This document shows, piece after piece, positions 18,545 through 28,736 of a stretch of DNA of 64,000 bases (position 1 is the first letter of the stretch; every line of letters begins with the position of its first letter). The notes beneath the pieces are model-generated. The model searched no databases. It saw only the letters and a program-made list of their open reading frames with translations, and was not told the origin of the DNA. The DNA lies in NCBI RefSeq assembly GCF_001305595.1, contig NZ_CP012403.1, positions 332,501 to 396,500 of the forward strand, written 5' to 3'. A program made the translations under genes and the position numbers. The stretch is from Azospirillum thiophilum (lineage in GTDB: Bacteria > Pseudomonadota > Alphaproteobacteria > Azospirillales > Azospirillaceae).

Positions 18545-19408
18545 ATGTTCGGACAGGATCGATTCGGCCACCGCGGGAATGGCCATGGCCATGAAGACCG
18601 TTATGGCCGGGGGCACGGTCATCACGGCACCGGAGGCGGGGGTGGACATGGAGGCGGAGAAGGAGGCGGTGGCGGTGGCGGTGGCGGTGGCGGTGGCGGT
18701 GGCGGTGGCGGTGGCGATGCCTATGAGGGGCTGTACGTCGTCGACGTCCAGGGCGTCGTCGACTTCCCGGCCCCATTCCTGGACGAGGAGGTGCAGGTCG
18801 GCGACCCGTTCCGCATCACGCTCGCCATGACGTTCGACGAGCCGGTGATCTCCACCGACGGCACCACCTACCGCCGTTATTTCGACGACCAGCCCAACCA
18901 GTTCCTGCTGTCGGCCCAGGTCGGTGACACCGAGATCGAGCATGTCGTCCAGGCCACCGTCCTGCCCACCGACGGGACGACACTGGTGGTCGGCGACGGC
19001 ACCCTCTATCGCGAGTTCGTGGATGATCCGGAGCCGCCCCGCACGCCGGAGGATTTCCTCGCCGTCATCGCCCCCGGCACCACGACCGACCCGGCGAACG
19101 GTCAGGAGCTCTGGCTCAGGGCCCAAATCTATCTGGACGACCCGGCCGGCCAGTTGATCGGCGACCTGAACCTGGATGACGAGGCGACCTTCATTCCGGT
19201 GGAGGGCGGACAGGCAAGCGCCAGGTTTGGTCGCTTCCGCGAAGGCCCGGTGAATTTCGACGCCGACATCTACGGCGTCCCGACCTCGGTGACGCTGAAC
19301 AGCATCGACCCGGCCGAGGTCTTTTCGACGGAAGGCTTGGCGGCGATCGGCTATCCGCTGAACAGCGGCGGCGGCGGCGGCGGGACCGGCTGCTTCGCGT
19401 TCGCCTGA
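18545..19408 (+). CDS. Glycine-rich hypothetical protein, 287 aa
   Basis: I do not recognise this protein. The first 25 residues are His/Gly/Arg-rich (HRGNGHGHEDRYGRGHGHHG), followed by about 30 mostly Gly residues encoded partly by a GGCGGT microsatellite. The remaining 220 residues look like a compact beta-rich domain with many Asp/Thr and no Cys until a final GTGCFAFA. There is no signal peptide, although the Gly-rich linker and acidic beta domain recall type I secreted proteins. ATG 18545 follows GGGAGGGCAGC. A bidirectional terminator follows the stop. Confidence 0.65.
   Translation: MFGQDRFGHRGNGHGHEDRYGRGHGHHGTGGGGGHGGGEGGGGGGGGGGGGGGGGGGDAYEGLYVVDVQGVVDFPAPFLDEEVQVGDPFRITLAMTFDEPVISTDGTTYRRYFDDQPNQFLLSAQVGDTEIEHVVQATVLPTDGTTLVVGDGTLYREFVDDPEPPRTPEDFLAVIAPGTTTDPANGQELWLRAQIYLDDPAGQLIGDLNLDDEATFIPVEGGQASARFGRFREGPVNFDADIYGVPTSVTLNSIDPAEVFSTEGLAAIGYPLNSGGGGGGTGCFAFA
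18665..18715 (+). repeat. GGCGGT hexanucleotide microsatellite inside a coding region
   Basis: About eight and a half in-frame copies of GGCGGT encode a polyglycine tract. Changes in copy number would alter linker length by two residues and would not shift the frame. Confidence 0.9.
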
Positions 19409-19415
19409 AAACAGG

Positions 19416-19442
19416 AAAGGCGCGCCGCCGGGCGCGCCTTTT
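19416..19442. terminator. Bidirectional intrinsic terminator
   Basis: AAAGGCGCGCC (19416-19426), loop GCCG, GGCGCGCCTTTT (19431-19442). The A run before and T run after allow it to end both the glycine-rich gene and gcl. Confidence 0.9.
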
Positions 19443-19461
19443 CCGTCCGAAGACCGGATCG

Positions 19462-21231
<1,770 letters not shown>

Positions 21232-21352
21232 CGCTCGACTCCTCACCAAACGCGATTGTTCGTGAGGACAGCTAAGCGCGTGGACGGCGGCTTCGGCAAA
21301 TCAACGGGTTGCCTTTTCCACAGACTGGAAAGCGGCGCGAAGGGAGGAGAGG

Positions 21353-21703
21353 TCAGCTGCCGCGATAGGTCGAATAGGCCCAGGGCGAGACCAGCAGCGG
21401 CACATGGTAATGCTGGGAGGCGTCCTTGACGCCGAAGCGCAGCGGCACCTCGTCGATGAAGTCGGGGCCGTCGCCGGAGATGGTCCCGGTGCGGCGGAAA
21501 TACTCGCCGGCCATGAACAGCAGCTCGTAGCGGCCGGGCTGGAAGGCGTCGCCCTGGAGCGCCGGGGCGTCGAGCCGGCCGTCGGCGTTGGTGGTGAACT
21601 CGCCCAGAACCGCGCCGCTGTCGAGGCTGGTCAGGCGGATGCGCAGGCCCGGCGCCGGGCGCCCGGCGGCGATGTCGAGGACGTGGGTGGTCAGGCGGCC
21701 CAT
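21353..21703 (-). CDS. uraH: 5-Hydroxyisourate hydrolase (transthyretin-like)
   Basis: The enzyme hydrolyses 5-hydroxyisourate to OHCU in uric acid breakdown. At 116 residues it has the family length, with the N-terminal LTTHVLDIAAGRPA signature (catalytic His), a mid-protein YELLFMAGEYF, and the diagnostic C-terminal tetrapeptide YRGS. It reads in the same direction as gcl, 121 bases upstream of it, and diverges from puuE/uraD across a palindromic repeat. Confidence 0.97.
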   Translation of the reverse strand: MGRLTTHVLDIAAGRPAPGLRIRLTSLDSGAVLGEFTTNADGRLDAPALQGDAFQPGRYELLFMAGEYFRRTGTISGDGPDFIDEVPLRFGVKDASQHYHVPLLVSPWAYSTYRGS

Positions 21704-21742
21704 GGGTGTGCGGTCTCCTTGATTTCGGGTGGTCGCGGCGGG

Positions 21743-21865
21743 TGCCCCCTCCCTAACCCTCCCCCGCTCCGCGGGAGAGGGAACTGCCGCCGTCTGTCGC
21801 TACGGCCACGCCGACAAGCGTCCAACCCCCTCTCCCTCGAAGAGGGGGAGGGATGGGGAGGGGGC
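21743..21865. repeat. Intergenic palindromic GC-rich repeat, copy C
   Basis: Outer arms TGCCCCCTCCCTAACCCTCC and GGATGGGGAGGGGGCA, inner CCCCCGCTCCGCGGGAGAGG, and the core GGAACTGCCGCC are shared with copies B and D. It lies between the divergent starts of uraH and puuE, so here it cannot serve simply as a terminator. The rest of 21866-22041 contains no evident gene. Confidence 0.85.
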
Positions 21866-22041
21866 ACGCGCAGCAACTCATCTTCGAACCGCAACCTTAA
21901 GCCCAACCACCCACTTCTGCCCACCCACCGAAATCCGGAAACTGTCTTCAGCCCTGCGCCCAATCGGCCGATTGAAGCCCCTGCCGCCAATGGCTTAGCG
22001 TAGGATCCGCTTCGACCGCAGCGCAAAAGGGCGAGACGACG

Positions 22042-22959
22042 ATGACCGACACCGCATATCCCCGCGACATGATCGGCTATGGCGCCACACCGCCACAGGC
22101 CAACTGGCCGGGAGGCGCCCGCGTCGCGGTGCAGTTCGTCATCAATTACGAGGAGGGCGGCGAGAATTGCGTCCTCCATGGCGATGCCGCGTCGGAGGCC
22201 TTCCTGTCGGAGATCGTCGGCGCCCAGCCGATCCCCGGCGCCCGCCACATGAACATGGAGTCGATCTACGAATACGGCTCGCGCGCCGGCTTCTGGCGGC
22301 TGCATCGCCTGTTCACCGAACGCAGGCTGCCGGTCACCGTCTACGGCGTCGCCATGGCGCTGGAGCGCAACCCGGAAATCGTCGCCGCGATGAAGGCCGC
22401 CGGGTGGGAGATCGCGACCCATGGCTGGCGCTGGATCGACTATCAGCATCTGCCGGCCGAGGTCGAACGCGAGCACATGCTGCGCGCCATCGAGGTTCAT
22501 ACCCGGGTCACCGGGGAACGCCCGCTCGGCTGGTATCTCGGCCGCTGCAGCCCCAACACCTGGCGGCTGGTCGCGGAGGAGGGCGGCTTCGTCTACAACG
22601 CCGATTCCTACGCCGACGACCTGCCCTATTGGGACGACAGCCATGGCCGGCCGCAGCTGATCGTGCCCTACACGCTCGACGCCAACGACATGCGCTTCGC
22701 CACCAACCAGGGCTTCAACAGCGGCGACCAGTTCTTCGCCTATCTGAAGGACAGCTTCGACACGCTCTATGCCGAGGGTGAGACGGCGCCGAAGATGATG
22801 TCGATCGGGCTGCATTGCCGTCTGGTCGGCCGTCCCGGCCGCGCCGCGGCGCTCGCCCGCTTCCTCGATTACGTGCAGGGCCATGACAAGGCATGGGTGG
22901 CGACCCGGCTCGACATCGCCCGCCACTGGATCGCCGAACACCCCTACGCCGCGAAGTGA
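22042..22959 (+). CDS. puuE: Allantoinase, NodB/polysaccharide-deacetylase type
   Basis: PuuE-type allantoinase hydrolyses allantoin to allantoate. The 305-residue protein has the NodB-fold with the PuuE pattern: YPRDMIGYGATPP near the N-terminus, FVINYEEGGENCVLHGD, WEIATHGWRWIDY (metal/active-site His) and SIGLHCRLVGRPGR near the C-terminus. It overlaps nothing and lies eight bases before uraD, a typical ureide pair. Products lead to ureidoglycolate and glyoxylate, which Gcl can use. Confidence 0.95.
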   Translation: MTDTAYPRDMIGYGATPPQANWPGGARVAVQFVINYEEGGENCVLHGDAASEAFLSEIVGAQPIPGARHMNMESIYEYGSRAGFWRLHRLFTERRLPVTVYGVAMALERNPEIVAAMKAAGWEIATHGWRWIDYQHLPAEVEREHMLRAIEVHTRVTGERPLGWYLGRCSPNTWRLVAEEGGFVYNADSYADDLPYWDDSHGRPQLIVPYTLDANDMRFATNQGFNSGDQFFAYLKDSFDTLYAEGETAPKMMSIGLHCRLVGRPGRAAALARFLDYVQGHDKAWVATRLDIARHWIAEHPYAAK

Positions 22960-22967
22960 GAGCGCAG

Positions 22968-23480
22968 ATGCCCTACAGTCTGGACGATTTGAACCGCATG
23001 GACCGTGCCGCCTTCGTCGCGGCGCTGGGTGCGGTGTTCGAGGAAAGCCCCTGGGTGGCGGAAGCCGCCTGGGAGCGGCGACCCTTCGCCGATGCCACAG
23101 CATTGCGCGCCGCGATGACCGGCATCGTGCGCGATGCGGGAACGGAGCGGCAGCGCGCCCTGATCCTCTCCCACCCCGACCTTGCCGACCGTGCCAGCCG
23201 CCCGGCCACCCTCACCGCCTTCTCGCAGACCGAACAGGCGAAGGCCGGGCTCGACGGGTTGACCGACGCGGAGGCGCAGGAGCAGCGCGACCTGAACCGG
23301 GCCTATCGCGAGCGCTTCGGCTTTCCCTTCATCATGGCGGTCCGCTTCAGCAGCAAGCAGGAGATCCTGGCGGCGATGCGCGAGCGCGTGGCCAACGAGC
23401 CCGATGTGGAGTTCGGCCGGGCGCTGGAGGAGATCTACAGGATCGCCGGGTTCCGGCTGGACGATTTGGTTGTGGGATAG
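22968..23480 (+). CDS. uraD: 2-Oxo-4-hydroxy-4-carboxy-5-ureidoimidazoline (OHCU) decarboxylase
   Basis: UraD converts OHCU to S-allantoin. The 170-residue protein shows the family motifs LSHPDLADRA (active-site His), LNRAYRERFGFPFIMAV and the helix with EEIYRIAGFRL. ATG 22968 follows the puuE stop by eight bases; a longer frame from 22893 would overlap puuE and is unlike the family. Urate oxidase and allantoicase are not in the window. Confidence 0.96.
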   Translation: MPYSLDDLNRMDRAAFVAALGAVFEESPWVAEAAWERRPFADATALRAAMTGIVRDAGTERQRALILSHPDLADRASRPATLTAFSQTEQAKAGLDGLTDAEAQEQRDLNRAYRERFGFPFIMAVRFSSKQEILAAMRERVANEPDVEFGRALEEIYRIAGFRLDDLVVG

Positions 23481-23493
23481 CGCCAGCCGCGGT

Positions 23494-23602
23494 TGCCCCC
23501 TCCTAACCTCCCCCGCTTCGCAGGGGAGGGACTGCCGCCGCCTTTCCAATCAAGCGCCTATCCCCTCTCCCGCGTGAGCGGGGGAGGGTTAGGGAGGGGG
23601 CA
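23494..23602. repeat. Intergenic palindromic GC-rich repeat, copy D
   Basis: The element starts TGCCCCCTCCTAACC and ends GGGTTAGGGAGGGGGCA, with internal GGACTGCCGCC and CCCCTCTCCCGC. It lies between the convergent uraD and pntB, and is the shortest copy. Confidence 0.85.
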
Positions 23603-23630
23603 TTCGAAGCCGACACCTTCCCAAAAACAA

Positions 23631-23666
23631 AAAAGCGCGCCGCCCCATCGGAGCAGCGCGCTTTTT
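23631..23666. terminator. Bidirectional intrinsic terminator
   Basis: AAAAGCGCGC (23631-23640) and GCGCGCTTTT (23656-23665) form a 10-bp stem with A and T runs on the two sides. It sits 16 bases after the pntB stop and can also end uraD transcripts. Confidence 0.85.
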
Positions 23667-23681
23667 CCGTCAAAGCCTTCG

Positions 23682-25079
23682 CTACGCGTCCATCGCCTTG
23701 ACGACCTCTTCGGTGACCTTCTTGGCGTCGCCGAACAGCATCATGGTGTTGGGCCGGAAGAACAGCTCGTTCTCGACGCCGGCATAGCCCGCCGCCATGC
23801 CGCGCTTGATGAAGAACACCGTCTTGGCCCTCTCCACGTCGAGGATCGGCATGCCGTAGATGGCGCTCGACGGGTCGGTCTTGGCCGCCGGGTTGGTCAC
23901 GTCATTGGCGCCGATGACGAAGGCGACGTCCGCCGTGCCGAAGTCGCGGTTGATATCCTCCAGTTCGAACACCTCGTCATAGGGGACGTTGGCCTCGGCC
24001 AGCAGCACGTTCATGTGGCCGGGCATGCGGCCCGCCACCGGATGGATGGCGTATTTCACGTCGACGCCCTCATGCTTCAGCGCATCGGCCATCTCGCGCA
24101 GCGCATGCTGGGCCTGGGCCACCGCCATGCCGTAGCCGGGCACCACGATCACCGATTGCGCGTTCTTCATGATGTAGGCGGCATCCTCGGCCGAGCCGGC
24201 CTTGACCGACCCTTGCGGACCGGCGCCGGCCCCGGCGGCAGCCCCGGCCGCCTCGCCGCCGAAGCCGCCGAGGATGACGTTGAAGATCGAGCGGTTCATG
24301 CCCTTGCACATGATGTAGGACAGGATCGCACCCGAAGAACCCACCAGCGCGCCGGTGATGATCAGCAGGTTGTTCTGAAGCGTGAAGCCGATGCCGCAGG
24401 CCGCCCAGCCCGAATAGCTGTTCAGCATCGAGATGACCACCGGCATGTCCGCCCCGCCGATGGGGAGGATCAGCAGGAAGCCCAGCGCCAGGGAAACCGC
24501 CACGATCAGCCACATGGCCGCATCGGCGTTCGACTGCACCAGCCAGCCGATCAGGATGACGGTCAGCACGCCCAGCGCCGCGTTCAGCGGATGCTGCATC
24601 GGGAAGACCAGCGGCTTGCCGGTGACCAGCCCCTGGAGCTTGGCGAAGGCGACGATGGAGCCGGTGAAGGTGATGGCGCCGACCGCGGTGCCGAGCGCCA
24701 TCTCGATCAGCGAGCCCTTGGCGATGGCGCCGCGCAGGCCGATGCCGTAGGCCTCCGGCGAATAGAAGGCGGCCAGAGCGACGAACACCGCGGCGAGGCC
24801 GACCAGCGAATGGAAGGCGGCGACCAGCTGGGGCAGCGCCGTCATCTCGATCTTCTTGGCGACGACATAGCCGATGCCGCCGCCGATGGCGATGCCGAGC
24901 ACGATCATCCAATAGGACTGCACGATGGGCGAGGCGAGCGTGGTCAGGATGGCGATGGTCATGCCGACCATGCCGTAGATGTTGCCCTGGCGCGAGGTCT
25001 CCGGGCTGGAGAGCCCGCGCAGCGCCATGATGAAGCAGATCGAGGCGACCAGATAGAGAAGGGCCGACAAGGTTTCCAT
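23682..25079 (-). CDS. pntB: NAD(P) transhydrogenase subunit beta
   Basis: This 465-residue membrane protein has eight to nine transmembrane helices (residues about 5-280) and the C-terminal NADP-binding domain III with VVPGYGMAVAQAQHALREM and the KRGMAAGYAGVENELFF motif. With PntAA and PntAB it forms the proton-translocating transhydrogenase that makes NADPH from NADH. It is the last gene of a five-gene run (panE2-like, CBS, pntAA, pntAB, pntB), four bases after pntAB. Confidence 0.96.
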   Translation of the reverse strand: METLSALLYLVASICFIMALRGLSSPETSRQGNIYGMVGMTIAILTTLASPIVQSYWMIVLGIAIGGGIGYVVAKKIEMTALPQLVAAFHSLVGLAAVFVALAAFYSPEAYGIGLRGAIAKGSLIEMALGTAVGAITFTGSIVAFAKLQGLVTGKPLVFPMQHPLNAALGVLTVILIGWLVQSNADAAMWLIVAVSLALGFLLILPIGGADMPVVISMLNSYSGWAACGIGFTLQNNLLIITGALVGSSGAILSYIMCKGMNRSIFNVILGGFGGEAAGAAAGAGAGPQGSVKAGSAEDAAYIMKNAQSVIVVPGYGMAVAQAQHALREMADALKHEGVDVKYAIHPVAGRMPGHMNVLLAEANVPYDEVFELEDINRDFGTADVAFVIGANDVTNPAAKTDPSSAIYGMPILDVERAKTVFFIKRGMAAGYAGVENELFFRPNTMMLFGDAKKVTEEVVKAMDA

Positions 25080-25083
25080 GGTC

Positions 25084-25509
25084 TTACTTGCCCTTCTTCT
25101 TGAACATGGAGAGCATGCGCTGGGTCACCAGGAAGCCGCCGAAGATGTTGACGGACGCCAGGATGACGGCGAGGAAGCCCAGGACCTTGGAAAAGCCGAA
25201 GCCGGCCGGGCCGGCGGCGACCAGGGCGCCGACGATGATGACCGACGACACCGCGTTGGTGACGGCCATCAGCGGCGAATGCAGGGCCGGGGTGACGCGC
25301 CAGACGACGTAGTAGCCGACGAAGCAGGCCAGCACGAGCACGGTCAGGCCGGTGACGAAGAAGCTGCCATGGCCGCCGGCAGCCCCGGCGACGTCGGCGA
25401 CCGGCGACAGCTGCGCCACCTGCACGGCCAGCGCGTCGACCTGATCGGTCAGCGATGCCAAGGTTTGACGAAAAGCGGCGATGCTGCTTGCGGGATCCGG
25501 GTGTTCCAT
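25084..25509 (-). CDS. pntAB: NAD(P) transhydrogenase subunit alpha part 2
   Basis: The 141-residue membrane subunit carries a polar N-terminal tail, then three or four helices (residues about 50-130), including the conserved VTPALHSPLMAVTNAVSS. In Rhodospirillum-type enzymes this is a separate chain from PntAA, as here. It is 13 bases after pntAA and four bases before pntB. Confidence 0.95.
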   Translation of the reverse strand: MEHPDPASSIAAFRQTLASLTDQVDALAVQVAQLSPVADVAGAAGGHGSFFVTGLTVLVLACFVGYYVVWRVTPALHSPLMAVTNAVSSVIIVGALVAAGPAGFGFSKVLGFLAVILASVNIFGGFLVTQRMLSMFKKKGK

Positions 25510-25522
25510 GGGATCCGCCTCC

Positions 25523-26692
25523 TCACGCGGGTTGCGCTTCGCGGGCGGCCGCGAAGGCGGGATGCACGATGGCGCCGTCGCGGGTCAGCGCGATGGCCTT
25601 GACGATCTCGTCGTCCCAATTGACGGCCACACCCGTCTCCTTGGCATGCAGCGAGGTCAGCAGCGCCAGCAGGTTCTTGGCGTAGAGCAGCGACGCGCTC
25701 TCGGCGATGCGGCTGGCGTAGTTGGCATGGCCGACGATCTTCACGCCGTTGGCCGTGGTCACCACCTCGCCCAGCGTCGACCCCTCGACGTTGCCGCCCT
25801 GCTCGACCGCGAGATCGATCAGGACCGAACCCGGTTTCATCGACGCCACATGCTCCGCCGTCACCAGGATCGGCGCCTTGCGGCCTGGGATCAGCGCCGT
25901 GGTGATGACGATGTCCTGCTTCCTGATATGCTCGGCGACCAAGGCCGCCTGCTGGCGCTTGTAGTCTTCGGACATCTCCTTGGCGTAGCCGCCGGCGGTC
26001 TCGGCCTGTTTGAACTCGTCGTTCTCGACCGCGACGAAGCTGCCGCCCAGCGACTGCACCTGCTCCTTCACCGCCGGGCGCACGTCGGTCGCCGAGACGA
26101 TGGCGCCGAGCCGCTTGGCGGTGGCGATGGCCTGCAGCCCGGCGACGCCGACGCCCATGATGAAGGCGCGGGCCGGCGGCACGGTGCCGGCGGCGGTCAT
26201 CATCATCGGGAAGGCGCGGCCATACTCGCTGGCCGCATCGACGACGGCCTTGTAGCCGGCGAGGTTGGCCTGGGAGGACAGCACGTCCATGACCTGGGCG
26301 CGGGTGATGCGCGGCATGAACTCCATGGCGAAGGCGTTCACGCCGGCATCGGCATAGGCCTTCACATGGTCGCGGCTGTTGTAGGGATTGAGGATGGCGA
26401 ACAGCAGCGCGCCTTTGCGGACCAGCGCCAGTTCGTCCTCGCCGCCCTCGGCAGCGATGAGCGGCCGCTGCACCTTCAGCACGATGTCGGCATCGGCGAG
26501 CGCCGAGGCGGCATCGGCGGCGATGGCGGCGCCCGCCGCCTCGAACGCGGCGTCGGTGATGCTGGAGCCGAGCCCGGCCCCGCTCTCAACCACCACGTCC
26601 AGTCCGAGGCCCTTGAGTTTCTTGACGGTTTCGGGAGACGCGGCGACGCGGCGCTCGCCCGCGCGGCGCTCCCTGGGGATCGCGATCTTCAT
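25523..26692 (-). CDS. pntAA: NAD(P) transhydrogenase subunit alpha part 1 (NAD-binding)
   Basis: The soluble 389-residue subunit (domain I) binds NAD(H): MKIAIPRER start, RPLIAAEGGEDEL, and the Rossmann motif GVGVAGLQAIATAKRLGA (about residue 170) with the RQD-loop region. The start is ATG 26692; an in-frame TTG lies at 26707. It follows the CBS gene by 90 bases. Confidence 0.95.
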   Translation of the reverse strand: MKIAIPRERRAGERRVAASPETVKKLKGLGLDVVVESGAGLGSSITDAAFEAAGAAIAADAASALADADIVLKVQRPLIAAEGGEDELALVRKGALLFAILNPYNSRDHVKAYADAGVNAFAMEFMPRITRAQVMDVLSSQANLAGYKAVVDAASEYGRAFPMMMTAAGTVPPARAFIMGVGVAGLQAIATAKRLGAIVSATDVRPAVKEQVQSLGGSFVAVENDEFKQAETAGGYAKEMSEDYKRQQAALVAEHIRKQDIVITTALIPGRKAPILVTAEHVASMKPGSVLIDLAVEQGGNVEGSTLGEVVTTANGVKIVGHANYASRIAESASLLYAKNLLALLTSLHAKETGVAVNWDDEIVKAIALTRDGAIVHPAFAAAREAQPA

Positions 26693-26782
26693 GTCGATTG
26701 CTTTCAAAGGCCAGCCACGAGACAGCCCACGGCGGCAGGCAAGGGTTGCCCGCTTGCCATCGGCAACTGGGCGGGCGGCCGC

Positions 26783-27271
26783 TCACTGGTTGGCGACGAC
26801 CGGATAGTCCCAGCTGTCGGCGGCGGCGCTGTCGGCGGCGGCGACCGCCGCCGGCACCGGCGCGGCGGCGGTCATCTCCTCCAGCTGGCGGCGGATCAGG
26901 TCGCGGACGCTGACGACGCCGACCAGGGTCGCGCCTTCCAGGACCGGGACATGGCGGATGCCATGCTCATCCATCAGGCTCAGCACATGGCGCACCGGGT
27001 CCGACGGGCTGCAGCAATAGGGGTCGCGCGTCATCAGCGCCGACACCGGCTGTTCGAGGATGGCCGCCCCGCGGTCGACCAGCGCACGCACCACGTCGCG
27101 TTCGGAAACGACGCCGACCACCGTGTTGCCTTCGGTACGGCAGACGTCCTTGACGACCAGCGCCCCGGTGTTCTCCGCCTTCATCAGGCGCAGCGCGGTG
27201 GCGACGGTTTCATTGACGCGCACCATGCCGATGCGCGTGCCCTTCTTCCGGAGAATGTCTTCGACCTTCAT
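26783..27271 (-). CDS. Two-CBS-domain protein (CBS1)
   Basis: The 162-residue soluble protein holds two CBS domains (about residues 1-62 and 75-135), with LMKAENTGALVVKDVCRTEG, VSERDVVRAL and VLSLMDEHGIRHVPVLEGA, then an Ala-rich tail. CBS pairs bind adenine nucleotides or NAD and act as energy sensors. It is a clear paralogue of the CBS protein at 31951-32400 (same MKVE-ILR start). It lies between the PanE2-like gene (74 bases) and pntAA (90 bases), which suggests a nucleotide-sensing role tied to the transhydrogenase. ATG 27271 follows GGGGAGGAGCG. Confidence 0.9.
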   Translation of the reverse strand: MKVEDILRKKGTRIGMVRVNETVATALRLMKAENTGALVVKDVCRTEGNTVVGVVSERDVVRALVDRGAAILEQPVSALMTRDPYCCSPSDPVRHVLSLMDEHGIRHVPVLEGATLVGVVSVRDLIRRQLEEMTAAAPVPAAVAAADSAAADSWDYPVVANQ

Positions 27272-27345
27272 GACGCTCCTCCCCCCAATTCGATGCGGCG
27301 TCACGGCGGCCGGCAGCGTCCTTCGCAATGCCGGCCGCCTGTCGC

Positions 27346-28371
27346 CTAGTGCGCGGCTGCCACTTCCGGCGCCCGCTGCGGCGCGGATTGCGGCCGGCTG
27401 TAGCAGCCGGCGGTTTCGCCGCGCTGCTTGACCAGGGCCAGCACCACGTCGATGGTCGGCGTCGGCGCCCCCACCATGCGGCCCATCTCCTGGACGACCG
27501 ACAGCAGCGGGTCGATCTCCATCGGCCGGCCGCGCTCCAGATCCTGCAGCATGGAGGTCTTGTGCGCGCCCACCGCGGCGGCGCCGTTGATGCGGCGTTC
27601 CACGTCGACGCGGAAATGCACGCCCAGCCGGTCGCCGATCTCCTTGGCCTCCAGCATCATCGCCTTGGCGACGGCACGGGTCTCGGCATCGCCGCAGATG
27701 ACCTCAAGCGTGCCGTGGGTCAGCGCGCTGATCGGGTTGAAGCACAGGTTGCCCCACAGCTTCAGCCAGATCTCGTCGCGGATGCGGTCCAGCACCGGCG
27801 CACGCAGGCCGCCGGCCTCCATCGCCTTGGACAGCGCGACGACACGCTCCGACGTCGAGCCGTCGGGCTCGCCCAGCGAGAATTTGTCGCCATAGACATG
27901 CTGGATGACGCCGGGCTCGACCACCTCGGTCGCGGGATAGACGACGCAGCCGATGGCGCGCCGGGGACCGAGCCCGTTCCACTGCACCGCGCCCGGATCG
28001 ACGGTCTCCAGCGTGCGCCCGTCGAAGGCGCCGCCGGTGCCATGGAAATACCAATAGGGAATGCCGTTCACGGCGGTGACGACGGCGGTGTCGTCCCCCA
28101 GCAGCGGCTGCATCGCGGGGACGACGCCGGGGACGGAGTGGGCCTTCAGGGCGACGATCACGTAATCCTGCGGGCCGAGTTCGGCCGGGTTGTCGGTACA
28201 GCGGGGGTGGACGACGGTCTTCTCATCCCCCATCAGCAAGGTGACACCGTTTTCGCGCATCGCCGCCAGATGCGCGCCGCGTGCCAACAGGCTCACCTCG
28301 GCCCCCGCCTGGTGCAGGCGAACGCCGAGATACCCGCCGATGGCCCCGGATCCGTAGATGCAGATCTTCAT
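27346..28371 (-). CDS. Ketopantoate-reductase family protein, probable oxalyl-CoA reductase (PanE2-like)
   Basis: The 341-residue protein has the ApbA/PanE layout: N-terminal NADP Rossmann domain (ICIYGSGAIGGYLGVRL, LLARGAHLAAM) and C-terminal helical domain with the catalytic Lys and Asn (EIWLKLWGNLCFNPISAL) and the HKTSMLQDLERGRPMEID signature. The plain name would be 2-dehydropantoate 2-reductase. In Methylobacterium extorquens the paralogue PanE2 reduces oxalyl-CoA to glyoxylate, and here the gene lies among oxalate genes, carries a GntR-type operator (28518-28542) and precedes pntAA/AB/B, a source of NADPH. I therefore favour oxalyl-CoA reduction. A longer frame upstream overlaps the operator and is not used; ATG 28371 is. 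Confidence 0.75.
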   Translation of the reverse strand: MKICIYGSGAIGGYLGVRLHQAGAEVSLLARGAHLAAMRENGVTLLMGDEKTVVHPRCTDNPAELGPQDYVIVALKAHSVPGVVPAMQPLLGDDTAVVTAVNGIPYWYFHGTGGAFDGRTLETVDPGAVQWNGLGPRRAIGCVVYPATEVVEPGVIQHVYGDKFSLGEPDGSTSERVVALSKAMEAGGLRAPVLDRIRDEIWLKLWGNLCFNPISALTHGTLEVICGDAETRAVAKAMMLEAKEIGDRLGVHFRVDVERRINGAAAVGAHKTSMLQDLERGRPMEIDPLLSVVQEMGRMVGAPTPTIDVVLALVKQRGETAGCYSRPQSAPQRAPEVAAAH

Positions 28372-28517
28372 GCCGGATTCCCCTCTCCCCCGATTTCGCT
28401 TTTCGGATGCCCTGGGGCTGGACGGTGCCAGCCTGTCCAAACCGGCCGCATCCATCGGCGGCCCGGTCGCTTTGCAGCGGCATCCAACAGTCTGTCGCGC
28501 AAACTGTGCGTGGAGTT

Positions 28518-28542
28518 TGGTATACCACATACCGTATGTCAA
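28518..28542 (-). promoter_or_regulatory. Promoter and double operator of the PanE2-pnt operon (site 2)
   Basis: TGGTATACCA (28518-28527) adjoins a second perfect palindrome, ACATAC-C-GTATGT (28527-28539). On the minus strand TTGACA (28537-28542) is a consensus -35 box, so the operators fill the -35/-10 spacer. The PanE2-like start is about 150 bases downstream. Confidence 0.65.
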
Positions 28543-28630
28543 TGCGGAATGTGGGGAGACCGCTGAGAATGCGCGCCGTCCGGGTGCCCGTCCGGATCAT
28601 GCGCCCTTCGCAAGGAAGCACAGGGTCAGC

Positions 28631-28697
28631 CCTTTCGCTTCGGCCCTTTCGCTTCGGCCCTTTCGCTTCGGCCCTTTCGATCCGGCTCTTTCGATGC
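28631..28697. repeat. 14-bp tandem repeat, about 4.7 copies
   Basis: CCTTTCGCTTCGGC is repeated three times exactly, then once and a part with changes (CCTTTCGATCCGGC, TCTTTCGATGCG). It lies between the divergent PanE2 promoter and the promoter at 28701. Confidence 0.85.
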
Positions 28698-28700
28698 GTG

Positions 28701-28734
28701 TTGACGGACCGGTTCGTATTCTGTATACAGAATA
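28701..28734 (+). promoter_or_regulatory. Strong promoter with 18-bp palindrome over the -10 box
   Basis: TTGACG (28701-28706) and TATACA (28724-28729) are exactly 17 bases apart on the + strand. A perfect palindrome, TATTCTGTATACAGAATA (28717-28734), covers the -10 box. The GTATAC core matches the other operators in the window. No protein gene follows on this strand for 2 kb. Confidence 0.6.
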
Positions 28735-28736
28735 TC

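Noticed and set aside
18665..18715. Short repeats that could suggest a CRISPR array
   Set aside because: They are a hexanucleotide microsatellite inside a gene with no spacers; no CRISPR repeat-spacer pattern or cas gene is seen in the window.
23493..25103. Long + strand frame opposite pntB
   Set aside because: It is an antisense shadow; pntB has full family motifs and the correct length.
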